A DNA stretch of 29,797 bases, from the NCBI GenBank assembly GCA_009786715.1, contig WQRN01000011.1, positions 830-30,626 of the forward strand, written 5' to 3'. Position 1 is the stretch's first letter. Each line of letters opens with the position of its first letter. Below, piece by piece: positions 13,152-22,811 of this stretch. The translations under genes were made by a program, and so were the position numbers. The notes under the pieces were generated by a model. That model was not told the DNA's origin. It made no database searches and saw only the letters and a list, made by a program, of their open reading frames with translations. Source of the DNA: Treponema sp. (GTDB taxonomy: Bacteria; Spirochaetota; Spirochaetia; Treponematales; Breznakiellaceae).

Positions 13152-14765
13152 ATGCGAAGGTTATATTTTTTAGTAATTGTAATTATTATATCAACAGTAT
13201 CATTATTTGCACAAGATCTTCCTCGTCTTGCGATTCTGCCGTTTACAGGTGGAACTCAAGAAGAAGCAGAAACCATAGCTGAATTTTTTTCTTATAATAG
13301 GGATGTCAGCAAAATATTTACTATTATACCGCGCACAAGCGCTACTTTAAGCGTGATGATGGAACGTCAATTTCAACGTGAAAATATGATAGACCCGGAT
13401 ACAATTATAGATTTAGGCAGAAGAGTATTAAATGCCGATTATGTTCTTGCAGGTCATATTACAAGTCTTGGAAGCGGCGTTAATACTAAAAAATTACTTC
13501 TTGTTTCTATTATGCATATAAATGAGCTTAGACAAGTCGCAGGTGATTATCGTCAATATACGCGTATAGAAGATACAATTAATTTAATCCCTCAAATGGC
13601 TAATAAAATTACAGGTAATATTAATATAAAGCAAAATCAAGTAAAGCTGAACCGGCTATCTGTTCCTCGCATTAATGTTCAATCAAGCGGTATAAATCAA
13701 GAAGATGCCGAAGTTTTAGCGCAAATTCTTGCAACTGATATAGTTAATACAGGCAGATTTGCTGTTTATCCGCGCACAGTTTCTTTAGAAAGAGTACAAC
13801 AAGAATATTCTAATCAAAATAAAGATATAAATAATCCGGCTAACATTCGCAGAATTGGCGTTAGTACTGAATATGTTCTAAGCGTGAATGCGCGTATCAT
13901 TGGAGAACATAAATATTTCTCGGCGTCGATAATAAAATTAAATGATGGAAGCCAGCAGCAGGGAACGCAAAAAAGATATCAAAATGTAGAAGATGGTTTT
14001 CGTTTAATGAATGTACTTGCAATTGAACTTACAGAAACAGATAAAGAGAGACAAGAACGAGAACAAGTTCAAAAGCAACAAGAGGTGAAAAATCGATGGA
14101 ATAGAGAACAACAGCGAAAGGCAAGAGAAAGAACTATGGCATGGGATAATTTTTGGAATGATGAACGGCGTTTCAATAGTGTTGGAGTGAATGTGGGCAG
14201 TTTTTATGGTGTTCCTGCTTTGGCGGGAATCGTTGGGGGGCTTTTTTCTTTTGGAGGGATTGATGATGGAGGATTTTTTTCTATTTTGGGTGGAACAAGT
14301 TTAATGTTTCTAGGAGCGTTACCATTAACTTTTGGTGTGATATATGAAACGTTTTCTCCAATTGTAAGCGGTAATTTTAATATAACAATAGCTCCGATTC
14401 CATACACATTCATTGAATTTGGCTGTGATGCGCTTTTTTTTAATCCAAATGGGGCAGAAGGAGATAAATATTTGTCATTTTATCCATACGCAAATTTTTG
14501 TGGTTTTATTGGTGAAGATGGCTTTGAAGAAGGAGGTTTCTTTTTCGGAGTCGGAGTTGGTCGAATGTTTACAATTATTGGAGCTCCGCAAAGAATAAAT
14601 TTTCCGGATTTAATACATGATAGATTTGCGTTTAATGTAATTATCGGCGGAAAAATTGGAACAAAACCGCATTACCTTGATATACGAGCTATAGGTTCTT
14701 TCGATTTTAACGATGGTTTCTATTATACAATTCTCTGTGGTTATTCATTTAGATTTGTAAAATAG
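13152..14765 (+). CDS. Tandem CsgG/LpoB-like protein with coiled coil and probable outer-membrane barrel
   Basis: 537 residues with a signal peptide ending after SLFA (residue 20). Two CsgG-like units follow: about 23-155 (LPRLAILPF... FTIIPRTSATLSVMMERQ... NADYVLAGHITSLGSG) and about 168-295 (VPRINVQSSG... RFAVYPRTVSLERVQQE... STEYVLSVNARIIGEHKYFSASI). A charged coiled coil (about 298-330) leads to a Gly/Phe-rich C-terminal part (about 345-537) of alternating hydrophobic strands ending YSFRFVK. This part looks like an outer-membrane beta-barrel, or at least a transmembrane beta domain. This would anchor the assembly in the outer membrane. GGAG lies 8 bases before the ATG. It is the last gene of the cluster and faces the activase gene 63 bases away, with no obvious terminator between. 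Confidence 0.75.
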   Translation: MRRLYFLVIVIIISTVSLFAQDLPRLAILPFTGGTQEEAETIAEFFSYNRDVSKIFTIIPRTSATLSVMMERQFQRENMIDPDTIIDLGRRVLNADYVLAGHITSLGSGVNTKKLLLVSIMHINELRQVAGDYRQYTRIEDTINLIPQMANKITGNINIKQNQVKLNRLSVPRINVQSSGINQEDAEVLAQILATDIVNTGRFAVYPRTVSLERVQQEYSNQNKDINNPANIRRIGVSTEYVLSVNARIIGEHKYFSASIIKLNDGSQQQGTQKRYQNVEDGFRLMNVLAIELTETDKERQEREQVQKQQEVKNRWNREQQRKARERTMAWDNFWNDERRFNSVGVNVGSFYGVPALAGIVGGLFSFGGIDDGGFFSILGGTSLMFLGALPLTFGVIYETFSPIVSGNFNITIAPIPYTFIEFGCDALFFNPNGAEGDKYLSFYPYANFCGFIGEDGFEEGGFFFGVGVGRMFTIIGAPQRINFPDLIHDRFAFNVIIGGKIGTKPHYLDIRAIGSFDFNDGFYYTILCGYSFRFVK

Positions 14766-14828
14766 TAAATTTAATAAGTAATCTAATACTGTTTCAATTG
14801 GTATGATATTCCGCTTAGACAATTGACT

Positions 14829-17800
14829 TTATCCCGCTTTACGGAAACTGCGCGCATTCATTATCAACATCTGCAGCCTGTTTTCTATGTTAGCGAAACT
14901 TACGTCGGGATCATAATCTAGCGGCAGGATTTGAATGCTGGGGTAGTGATCTTTTAATTTTTTGATAATTCCGCGTCCGCAGATGTGGTTTGGAAGGCAG
15001 CCGAATGGCTGGAGAATTACGAATGATCTTATACCCTTTTCGGCGTAATGAAGAATGTCCGCAGCTATTAAAAAAGATTCGCCTGATAAAATCGAATGAT
15101 GCATTATGTGATCGCTAAATTTTGCGACTTCTTCCAGAGTTACATCCGGCTCATAAAGCGGATGCATTTTTGCGATTTTATCGGTTTGTTTTACGGCATA
15201 GTCCATAAACGCGTTTCCGGCTTTAGCGAAGAAAGTGTCGTATAACGAATGTTTTACCTTAAATTCATTTATTTCCGCCACTGTGTGGTTAAGGAAAAGA
15301 TGGCGGTAAATGCCGTACATTCTGGGGAAAATTACTTCCATACCGTTTTTTTCCAGATACTTTTCAACCTGCTGATTCGATCCCGGATGGAAGGTTAAAA
15401 GATATTCTCCCTGAATAAGCACCTGATCCTTCAGTTTCGAGCGGTCATAGCGTATTTTGCACAGATCCTTTATCGCTTTTTTAAAAGGTTTGACCGTTCC
15501 TCGCATGCCGCTTTTGGCAAGACCGTCTGAAATTTCTATAAACGCGTTTTCTACTACTTTATCGGTTTCACCTTTTTGAAGTTCGTATGGGCGTATTTTT
15601 CTGCGGAGATACTCAAGCGCGTCTGCTTGAATTATTCCCCAGACAACATTGGCGTACGTCATGGGGGTAAAGCTCATGCCGGGATGCGCGTTTTTCAAAT
15701 CTTCCATATCTGTCGTGATAACGGCTACCTGCGGGAATCCCGCTTCGTCAAGCGCTTTTCTTGTAAGAGGCATATAGTTGGAAAGGCGGCAGTCGCATAA
15801 AACCTTCGCGGTTCCTACAACTGTGTTTTCAGGATCGTATTTGCCGCTTCTAAGAGCAAGGATTGCTTCGCCGATTACAATCTGCGCGGGCAGACACATA
15901 TCGTTATGCACATATTTTTTACCCATCGCGATAGCGTCCGCGCCGCCCATCGGCAGAGGTTCCGCGCGGTATCCTTTATTAACGAGAGCGGCTGACAGTA
16001 TTAAACAGAAAGCTCTGCTGACATTTGGAATTAAAATAACTTTTTCTTTATCCGTTTTATTGAGTTTTACAGGATATGGATCGCCGAGAGGTTTTGCGTT
16101 ATGCGCTGTTTTTTTGCGGCGGGTCATAACTGTTTCGATGAATGAGCGGACACGGATGCGCAAAGGACCTGCGATTTCGCTTTCGTCCATTTTTAAAATC
16201 AACGGGGATTTGCCTGATATTTCGTCCATAATGCGCGTGGTTTCGTCTGTGTAAACGGCGTCATGACCGCAGCCGAAACTGAAAATATTAACATATTCAA
16301 GAGCGGGATGTTCTGCCGCTACGATGGCTCCCGATAACAGGCGGGCGTGGTTATTGTTGGTTATCTCCACGCGTGATTTATCCAGATGCACTTTATTCAG
16401 ATTCGATAGTGAGTCCAGCGTAAGCACGGGAATGCCGAGGCTAGTAAAATAACGCGATAGATTGTGGTTTATATGCTCATCATACTGATAGTCTCTTCCG
16501 GCTATAACGACGGCAAAACCGCCTTTTTTCTCTATTTCTTCAATTATATTTTTGCCGTTTTCTTTCATTATATTGTTGAAATCAGCAAACGCTTTATCTC
16601 CCTGCTTGATTGCCGCCAATACCGTTCTTTCAGGAATGTTAAAAGTCTCCTTCATATAACGGCATATTTGATAATCCAGATCCCTTTTTGAGAACCAGTG
16701 GCAGATTGGCGTATCGAACGGAATGTTGTGTTTTTCTTCGGGGTTATTTGAAAACCTGATGGAAAGAGGGTAGCCTTTTAAAACAGGGCATGTAAATGTG
16801 CTGTTTTTTTCCTGATTGTCAGGCGGCAGTCTGTTTATCTGCGGAAAGAAAATCCTGTCTACTTTGCTCTCTATTAAATCTTCAATATGACCGTGAACCA
16901 GCTTTGCGGGGAAGCAGACGGTATCGCTTGCCACAAATTGAATGCCTTTTTCGTAAAGTGTGCGCGAGCTTCGCTTCGATAATTTCACTTTAAAACCAAG
17001 AGCGCCCCAAAAGACATTCCAGAAAGGCATGTTGCGCCAGAAATCCAGCACCCTCGGAATCCCGATTGTAATATCCTTTGACGGCAGCAGCTGCTGGAAA
17101 GGATAATCTTTAAATAAAAGTTCGCTGCGCATTTTAATCATGTCCGGAACCGAGTTCATTACTTTTGTTCTGTTGTTAAACTCTTCGCGCAGCTGCGGAT
17201 CTTTCGGGTCGCCTACAAGTTCTCCGCGTTCGCAGCGGTTGCCTGTTACCCATGTTAATCCGTTAGAAAACTGAACTAAAGTGCGGTTGCAATTATTTGC
17301 GCAGAACGGACAGATTAAATTCGCCTCCTGCGTGTAATTAAATTCTTTTAACGCTTCAAAACCGATAAAACGCGAAGAGCTGCTTGTGCCGTGAGGCGAA
17401 GTATAACCATGCTCGGCAATTTCTCTTTTTGTTAAAAGCGCAACTCCAATGGCGCCCATTTCTCCGGGATAGGGAGCGCGTACCACAGATTTTCCAAGGT
17501 ACTGTTCAAGAGCGCGAAGCACAGCGTCATTTTTTAAAGTTCCGCCCTGCACAACGATTTTATCTCCCAGCTGCGCCGGGTTTGAAATGCGCACAACTTT
17601 AGTAAAAACATTTTCCACTATTGAGCGGCAAAGACCCGCCATAATGTCATCAGCCTGTTTTCCGTTTTTCTGTTCTGTGATAATCGTGCTGTTCATGAAA
17701 ACTGTGCATCTGCTTCCAAGACGCGCTGGATTTTTTGCGTCAAACGCGGCTTGCGCAATCTTGTCGACAGGAATGTGCAGAGTTTCAGCGAATGTTTCAA

Positions 17801-19211
17801 GGAAGGAACCGCATCCGGACGAGCAGGCTTCGTTTACGGTAATATTTGTCACAATGCTGTTAGAAATATTTATTGCTTTCATGTCCTGTCCGCCGATATC
17901 CAGAATGAAACTCACATTGGGAATATATTTCTGCGCTGCCGCCGCGTGAGCGACTGTTTCTACCGTGTGAAAATCCGCGCCTAAAGCTTTGTCAAATAAA
18001 AGTTCTCCGTAGCCTGTTGTTCCAAGAGCGATGATTTCAAGATTGACGCCGGCATCCTGATATTTTTTATACATATCAAGCATTGCCTGTTTAATAACTT
18101 TTAATGGTTCTCCCCTGTTAGGGCTGTAAAAACAATCAACTACATTTTCATCTTCATCTATTAAAACAAATTTTGTTGTAGTGGAGCCCGCGTCAAGTCC
18201 AAGATAGACCCGCAGCGTTTCGCCTCTTTTATAATTTACAGCATCCTTGCTGATATGCTGAAGTTTGTGGCGCGTAATAAACTCATTGCGCTCTGATTCG
18301 CTGTTGAAGAAATGCAGATTTTGCTCAGCCGTGTTACCCGCAACAATTTCGCGGTACATGGACAAAGATGTAAGCGCGGCCTGCGGGCTGAAATTCTTGT
18401 CAAAATCCGTAAACATTTCGCTGATGCTGAGCGCCGCTCCGTAAGCGATAAAAAGTTCGGCTTTCGGAGGAATGATAATATCCGAATCTTTAAGCCCGAG
18501 TCTTTCAGCGAAAACATTAATCAGGTGAGGATTAAATGTAAGAGGTCCGCCTTCAAAAACAACAGGCGGTTTTATTTCGAGACCTTGCGCAAGCCCGCCG
18601 ATGGTCTGTTTCGCGATCGCGTGGAAGGTGGAAAGGGCGATATCAGGCAAAAGTCCGCCTTGATTCAAAAGCGGCTGAATATCGGTCTTTGCGAAAACGC
18701 CGCACCGCCCGGATATGTCATAAACCTGAGTGCCTTTCGCCGCAAGCGTATTAAATTCTTCAACAGGGGTGCGCAGAAGGGAAGCAACCTCGTCAATGAA
18801 CGCGCCTGTGCCTCCCGCGCAGCTGCCGTTCATACGCATATCTCCCGCTACAAGGCGGTTTGTCGCTTTATCATGGAAAAAGAAAACGATTTTTGCGTCC
18901 TGTCCGCCGAGTTCTACCGCAACTCTTGCCTGGGGATAAAAAGTCCGCACCGCAATGGAGTTAGCGACAACTTCCTGAATATACGGCGCATGAATCATAT
19001 CCGCTATTGTTCTGCCGCCTGAACCGCAAAGGGCAATCCTGCACTGTGCCTGCGGATAAAGCGCGAAAATTTCCTGTAAAAAGGAAAGAACCTTCTCGCT
19101 CTGACAGGCATTATGCCGTTCGTACCGTGAAAAAAGTATTTCTTTTGTGTCGCTCTGAATGACCACAGTTTTAACTGTCGTTGAGCCAACGTCTATGCCA
19201 ATATGTAACAT
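14829..19211 (-). CDS. Large BadF/HgdC-type acyl-CoA dehydratase activase fused to DUF2229 and HgdB-like regions
   Basis: 1460 residues. Two ATPase/activase domains (BadF/BadG/BcrA/BcrD family) open with IGIDVGSTTVK (4-14) and LGLDAGSTTTK (337-347). Each keeps the phosphate loops and both cysteines expected to ligate the bridging [4Fe-4S] cluster: C131 (SCAGGTG) with C170 (RCGVF), and C463 (ACSSGCG) with C502 (RCTVF). A four-Cys patch (C634, C637, C641, C660) links to a DUF2229-type region, then HgdB-like sequence to the end, including GCGHDAVYTDE, a DCR motif and PFGCLPNHICGRG. Such proteins use ATP to drive low-potential electron transfer. No separate dehydratase subunit is encoded nearby, so the substrate is unknown. 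It begins 15 bases after uvrC, with no clear ribosome-binding site, and is probably cotranscribed with it. Confidence 0.9.
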   Translation of the reverse strand: MLHIGIDVGSTTVKTVVIQSDTKEILFSRYERHNACQSEKVLSFLQEIFALYPQAQCRIALCGSGGRTIADMIHAPYIQEVVANSIAVRTFYPQARVAVELGGQDAKIVFFFHDKATNRLVAGDMRMNGSCAGGTGAFIDEVASLLRTPVEEFNTLAAKGTQVYDISGRCGVFAKTDIQPLLNQGGLLPDIALSTFHAIAKQTIGGLAQGLEIKPPVVFEGGPLTFNPHLINVFAERLGLKDSDIIIPPKAELFIAYGAALSISEMFTDFDKNFSPQAALTSLSMYREIVAGNTAEQNLHFFNSESERNEFITRHKLQHISKDAVNYKRGETLRVYLGLDAGSTTTKFVLIDEDENVVDCFYSPNRGEPLKVIKQAMLDMYKKYQDAGVNLEIIALGTTGYGELLFDKALGADFHTVETVAHAAAAQKYIPNVSFILDIGGQDMKAINISNSIVTNITVNEACSSGCGSFLETFAETLHIPVDKIAQAAFDAKNPARLGSRCTVFMNSTIITEQKNGKQADDIMAGLCRSIVENVFTKVVRISNPAQLGDKIVVQGGTLKNDAVLRALEQYLGKSVVRAPYPGEMGAIGVALLTKREIAEHGYTSPHGTSSSSRFIGFEALKEFNYTQEANLICPFCANNCNRTLVQFSNGLTWVTGNRCERGELVGDPKDPQLREEFNNRTKVMNSVPDMIKMRSELLFKDYPFQQLLPSKDITIGIPRVLDFWRNMPFWNVFWGALGFKVKLSKRSSRTLYEKGIQFVASDTVCFPAKLVHGHIEDLIESKVDRIFFPQINRLPPDNQEKNSTFTCPVLKGYPLSIRFSNNPEEKHNIPFDTPICHWFSKRDLDYQICRYMKETFNIPERTVLAAIKQGDKAFADFNNIMKENGKNIIEEIEKKGGFAVVIAGRDYQYDEHINHNLSRYFTSLGIPVLTLDSLSNLNKVHLDKSRVEITNNNHARLLSGAIVAAEHPALEYVNIFSFGCGHDAVYTDETTRIMDEISGKSPLILKMDESEIAGPLRIRVRSFIETVMTRRKKTAHNAKPLGDPYPVKLNKTDKEKVILIPNVSRAFCLILSAALVNKGYRAEPLPMGGADAIAMGKKYVHNDMCLPAQIVIGEAILALRSGKYDPENTVVGTAKVLCDCRLSNYMPLTRKALDEAGFPQVAVITTDMEDLKNAHPGMSFTPMTYANVVWGIIQADALEYLRRKIRPYELQKGETDKVVENAFIEISDGLAKSGMRGTVKPFKKAIKDLCKIRYDRSKLKDQVLIQGEYLLTFHPGSNQQVEKYLEKNGMEVIFPRMYGIYRHLFLNHTVAEINEFKVKHSLYDTFFAKAGNAFMDYAVKQTDKIAKMHPLYEPDVTLEEVAKFSDHIMHHSILSGESFLIAADILHYAEKGIRSFVILQPFGCLPNHICGRGIIKKLKDHYPSIQILPLDYDPDVSFANIENRLQMLIMNARSFRKAG

Positions 19212-19226
19212 GTTGAAGCTTGAATT

Positions 19227-21083
19227 CTACTGGAATTTGGAAGATTTTTCAACCTTTTCATAGTCTTCTAATGATAATTTTGCCACTGCTCTCACTGCGC
19301 GGGCTGATGCCTCGCTTATTTTGCATTTTTCCGCCATTTCCGCAGGTTCCGCCGCGGCAATATTCACGATTGATTCATACGCTTTCATGATTTGAGCCGC
19401 TCGTTTCGGACCGATACCTTCCACCGACTCCAATATGGGGAAAAACAGGTCTTTGGATCGAAGTTTTTGGTTTAAACCCGTCGCAAAACGATGACATTCA
19501 TCGCGCACATACTGCAAAACCTTCAATGCCTCAGACTGCCTCGGTAAAACCAGCGGTTCCTTCGCCTGCGGCAGCCAAATTTCCTCTTCGCGTTTTGCAA
19601 GCCCTGCAACGCAAATTCCGCTTGAACCGCAATCTACTCCCAATTCATCAAGCACACCCTTTGCCGCGTTTACCTGCCCGATACCGCCGTCTATAAGAAT
19701 TAAATCGGGCATTTCTTTTCCTTCCTGCACAAGCCGCGAATACCTGCGTCTGACAACTTCGCGCATTGCCGCAAAGTCGTCAACTATTCCGACAACTGTG
19801 CGTAATTTAAAATAACGGTAATTTTTCTTGTCCGGCACCCCGTTTTTAAATGAAATAAGCGAAGCTACAGGATGCTTACCATCCAGCTGCGCGATATCAA
19901 ACCCTTCAATCCGCTCCGGCCTGGAATCCAGATTCAGAGCTCTTGCAAGTTCATCCAACGCAGGGCCAGCGCCCCTTTCTTTTAATCTTTTCCGCAGATC
20001 TTCAGCGGCGTTCTGCCGCGCCATAGCCAAAATTGCCGCATGGTGTTTCTCCTCAGCCGCAAGCAGCTCTGGCTCCCTTTCAAATTTTTCCTTAAACCAG
20101 TTGTTAAGCAAATTATTACTAATGCTTTGAATGTATATTTTTACCGGAGGCAATCTTGATGAATCATAATAAGAGGTAATAAACATCTCTACTGAGTCCC
20201 ATTCGTCGGCGGCTGACTTTGTGCGGTATAGATCGCGGCCTGTCATTTTACCGCCGCGCATAGAAAAAACCGTGAAAGTCGCCAGCACGCCTTCGGCTGC
20301 CCAGGCAATGTAGTCTCTGTCTTCGGGATTTAAGTCTTCTACGGAACTGTCTTCCCCGGCGAGGGTTTCAATCGCTTTGATTGTATTTCTGATTTGAGCG
20401 GCGGTCTCGAATTGGAGCGCCCTTGCCGCGTCATGCATTTTGGCCGTCAGATCGATAATCAGAGAATCATTCTCTCCCGCTAATAATTTTTGTACGCGCT
20501 GTACGTGGAGCGCGTATTCCTCAATGCTGATTTTTTTACAGCAGGGGGCTTTGCAGCGGTTTATATGATAGTACATGCAGGGACCGTTTTTTTTCATTTT
20601 TCTGCATTTGCGCAGAGGGAAAAGTTTGTCGATTAATTCGATCATGGCGTTGACTGCCTGTACATCCGGGAACGGGCCGTAGTAGAGGCTGTTGTCATGA
20701 ATGATTCTTCGGGTGCGGAAGATGCGCGGAAAATCTTCGTGTGTTACGCGAATAACAGGGTAGGTTTTTCCGTCTTTCAAGTTGATGTTATATTTCGGAG
20801 AGTGTTGTTTGATAAGCGTGTTTTCCAGCAGCAGGGCTTCGTATTCATTTTGGACAATAATTGTCTCAAAAGTATTAATATGACGCAGCAGGGTGGCGGT
20901 TTTTATGTCTTTTTCACCGGAAAAATACGATTTTAAACGGTTTTTTAGAGATTTTGCCTTACCTACATATATAATCTGGCCTTCCGAGTTCTTCATTATG
21001 TAAACTCCGGGCGCTGTCGGAGCGTCCAGAGCGGCGCTTTTAAGGTTTTCGATGATTAATTGCGAATTTATCTGATTATCCAT
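19227..21083 (-). CDS. uvrC: UvrABC excinuclease subunit C
   Basis: Makes the two incisions flanking a DNA lesion in nucleotide excision repair with UvrA and UvrB. The 618 residues carry, in order: the GIY-YIG 3'-incision domain (GVYIM...IIYVGKA, 26-43); a four-Cys patch (C160, C169, C177, C181) at the place of the iron-sulfur cluster reported for UvrC; the UVR helix pair for UvrB (about 205-240); and the RNase-H-like 5'-incision domain with D396, D466 (LIDGG) and H531. A C-terminal helix-hairpin-helix pair (about 553-605, VEGIGPKRA) follows. The ATG lies only 8 bp (start to start) from the divergent in-frame ATG at 21092, and no Shine-Dalgarno site is visible, so its promoter must overlap the neighbouring gene's signal-peptide region. 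Confidence 0.97.
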   Translation of the reverse strand: MDNQINSQLIIENLKSAALDAPTAPGVYIMKNSEGQIIYVGKAKSLKNRLKSYFSGEKDIKTATLLRHINTFETIIVQNEYEALLLENTLIKQHSPKYNINLKDGKTYPVIRVTHEDFPRIFRTRRIIHDNSLYYGPFPDVQAVNAMIELIDKLFPLRKCRKMKKNGPCMYYHINRCKAPCCKKISIEEYALHVQRVQKLLAGENDSLIIDLTAKMHDAARALQFETAAQIRNTIKAIETLAGEDSSVEDLNPEDRDYIAWAAEGVLATFTVFSMRGGKMTGRDLYRTKSAADEWDSVEMFITSYYDSSRLPPVKIYIQSISNNLLNNWFKEKFEREPELLAAEEKHHAAILAMARQNAAEDLRKRLKERGAGPALDELARALNLDSRPERIEGFDIAQLDGKHPVASLISFKNGVPDKKNYRYFKLRTVVGIVDDFAAMREVVRRRYSRLVQEGKEMPDLILIDGGIGQVNAAKGVLDELGVDCGSSGICVAGLAKREEEIWLPQAKEPLVLPRQSEALKVLQYVRDECHRFATGLNQKLRSKDLFFPILESVEGIGPKRAAQIMKAYESIVNIAAAEPAEMAEKCKISEASARAVRAVAKLSLEDYEKVEKSSKFQ

Positions 21084-21115
21084 ATCAATTTATGCCGATA
21101 AAATATAAGAAAACC

Positions 21116-22774
21116 ATGAAAAAAGCATTTATCTTCATTAGTATAGTATACATCTTCCTGTTTGTTTGCGGTAGTGTTTCCGCGATTGGAGAAAAAACAA
21201 TTTCTCTCGGCGGAGCCGCCTCCTGGACAAGCGCGGAAAACAGGACAGGCGTTACTGAAGTAAAATCATTAAGACCTAATCCAGTGTTGATCCTTTCGTC
21301 AATGACTGTCGCAGCTGAAATTTCAGCTCTCGATCTTTGCGTTTCATTCGATGAAAAAGATCCCGGTCTCTTCAGGGACAGTACCGGACATTACAGGCTT
21401 ACATCTCCCTCCGGCGTTGAATGCGCGGATCGCGCTCTGGCAAGAGCCGGAATGGGAGCCGCTTTGTTTGGAAGATCCGGAATGGAATCGAACAGGGGGC
21501 CGCTTGTAATTCAGCCTGTCAGCCGAAACGCGCTTTTCGCTCCCGGCAATAAGATGCGGGATTTCACTATTGAGTTCTGGTTTTATCCGATTAATATGGA
21601 AAACGGAGAGCAGATTTTAACATGGGCTGCCTCAATACCCGCGGACATTACTCAAAAAGGTTCGCAGCATGCATTATCAAACGGAAGGTACATAGTTCAA
21701 AAAGTAAATTGTTCTGTTTCAAAAAACAGGCTTCAATGGTCATTTAAAAACTTCTTTGCGCCCGCGAACGGCGCTGGTTTTTTAGATATTGAATTTTCAG
21801 GCAGCTCTCATGTAATTCCCAAGGTATGGAGCCATCATCTTGTCAGATTCGATGCGGACACGGGGCTTATCGAGTATCTTGTTGACGGAAACAGCGAAGT
21901 GATTGTTTACGCGACATCCGCAGGCAGAGAAAGCAGAGAGGTTTATACGCCTTATGCCGGCAGCGGCGGCAATTTTCTGCTCGGCGAAAAGTTTTCCGGG
22001 CTCATCGACGAATTGAGGATTTACAGCGCGTACACGGAACGCGGCTCCATTCAAAAATACGCTTTATCAGGCGGCAGAATTGAAACAAGGCCGATTGACC
22101 TTGGTAATGTATCAAGCGGCGTTGTAAAAGTTAATGTTTCAGGCGGAAGAACAAGCATAAGGGAAAATTCTGTAAGAAACGAGTTTAATGAGAACGGCAG
22201 GTTTCGTTTTGCCGATGATTCTGAAATGAACTTTTTTATCCGCGTGAGCGAAAATCCGTATCAATTAAACAATTGCAAGTGGTTAAGTTTTACTCCGGGA
22301 GCGGATTTACAGGGAATATCCGGACGTTATGTGCAATTAGCGGTCGATTTTTATCCTTCTTCAGACGGGGAGGGCAGCCCTTATCTTGATGAAATTGATA
22401 TTGTTTTTATCCCCGGGGAGCCTCCGATGCCGCCGCGCAATTTGATAGCTGTCGCGGCAGACGGCGGGGTTACGCTTTCGTGGAGGCACAGTCCGAATGC
22501 GAATACCGAGGATAGGCATACAGGCTACCTTGTTTATTACAGTTCAAAGCGCGGCGAATTATTCGGAGAAGACGCGGCATTAGGTTCCTCTCCGATTGAT
22601 GTTGGTATAAAAAACAGCGTTAATATCACAGGTTTGACAAACGGGACTCTTTATTATTTCAGGGTGGCGGCTTATGTTTCTCTTGATGAACCGTACAATT
22701 TTGCCTCAAGGCATAATATCGGAGTGTTTTCATCGGAAGTAACAGCCCGTCCGCTTGCGGGTTTGGTTCAATAA
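21116..22774 (+). CDS. Secreted protein with LamG/concanavalin-like and fibronectin type III domains
   Basis: 552 residues from the ATG at 21116, which opens a standard signal peptide (MKKAFIFISIVYIFLF... SVSA). An in-frame ATG at 21092 adds eight polar residues; neither has a good ribosome-binding site. After an N-terminal linker, residues about 75-330 form a LamG/concanavalin A-like sandwich (DFTIEFWFYPINMENGEQIL, KVWSHHLVRFD, FSGLIDELRIYSAY). A short sandwich-like region follows, then an FN3 domain (about 440-545: PPMPPRNLIAVAADGGVTLS, GYLVYYSS, TNGTLYYFRVAAY). Such proteins are usually periplasmic or surface proteins that bind glycans or other proteins. No catalytic residues are recognised. 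It is followed 54 bases later by the MBL hydrolase gene on the same strand. Confidence 0.8.
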   Translation: MKKAFIFISIVYIFLFVCGSVSAIGEKTISLGGAASWTSAENRTGVTEVKSLRPNPVLILSSMTVAAEISALDLCVSFDEKDPGLFRDSTGHYRLTSPSGVECADRALARAGMGAALFGRSGMESNRGPLVIQPVSRNALFAPGNKMRDFTIEFWFYPINMENGEQILTWAASIPADITQKGSQHALSNGRYIVQKVNCSVSKNRLQWSFKNFFAPANGAGFLDIEFSGSSHVIPKVWSHHLVRFDADTGLIEYLVDGNSEVIVYATSAGRESREVYTPYAGSGGNFLLGEKFSGLIDELRIYSAYTERGSIQKYALSGGRIETRPIDLGNVSSGVVKVNVSGGRTSIRENSVRNEFNENGRFRFADDSEMNFFIRVSENPYQLNNCKWLSFTPGADLQGISGRYVQLAVDFYPSSDGEGSPYLDEIDIVFIPGEPPMPPRNLIAVAADGGVTLSWRHSPNANTEDRHTGYLVYYSSKRGELFGEDAALGSSPIDVGIKNSVNITGLTNGTLYYFRVAAYVSLDEPYNFASRHNIGVFSSEVTARPLAGLVQ

Positions 22775-22811
22775 AACCGGCTTACAGGTAATATTGTTAT
22801 TTTTATGAGGT

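Noticed and set aside
14766..14828. Terminator between the convergent cluster end and the activase gene
   Set aside because: Two CAATTG words could pair across 22 bases, but the stem is only 6 bp, each word is self-complementary, and no T-run follows.
15778..16254. Plus-strand frame of 158 codons opposite the HgdB-like region
   Set aside because: Shadow of the conserved coding frame; no start signal or recognisable fold.
18312..19022. Open frame of 236 codons on the plus strand inside the activase gene
   Set aside because: It is the antisense shadow of a conserved region with intact motifs; its translation is Arg/Asn-rich with no domain pattern.
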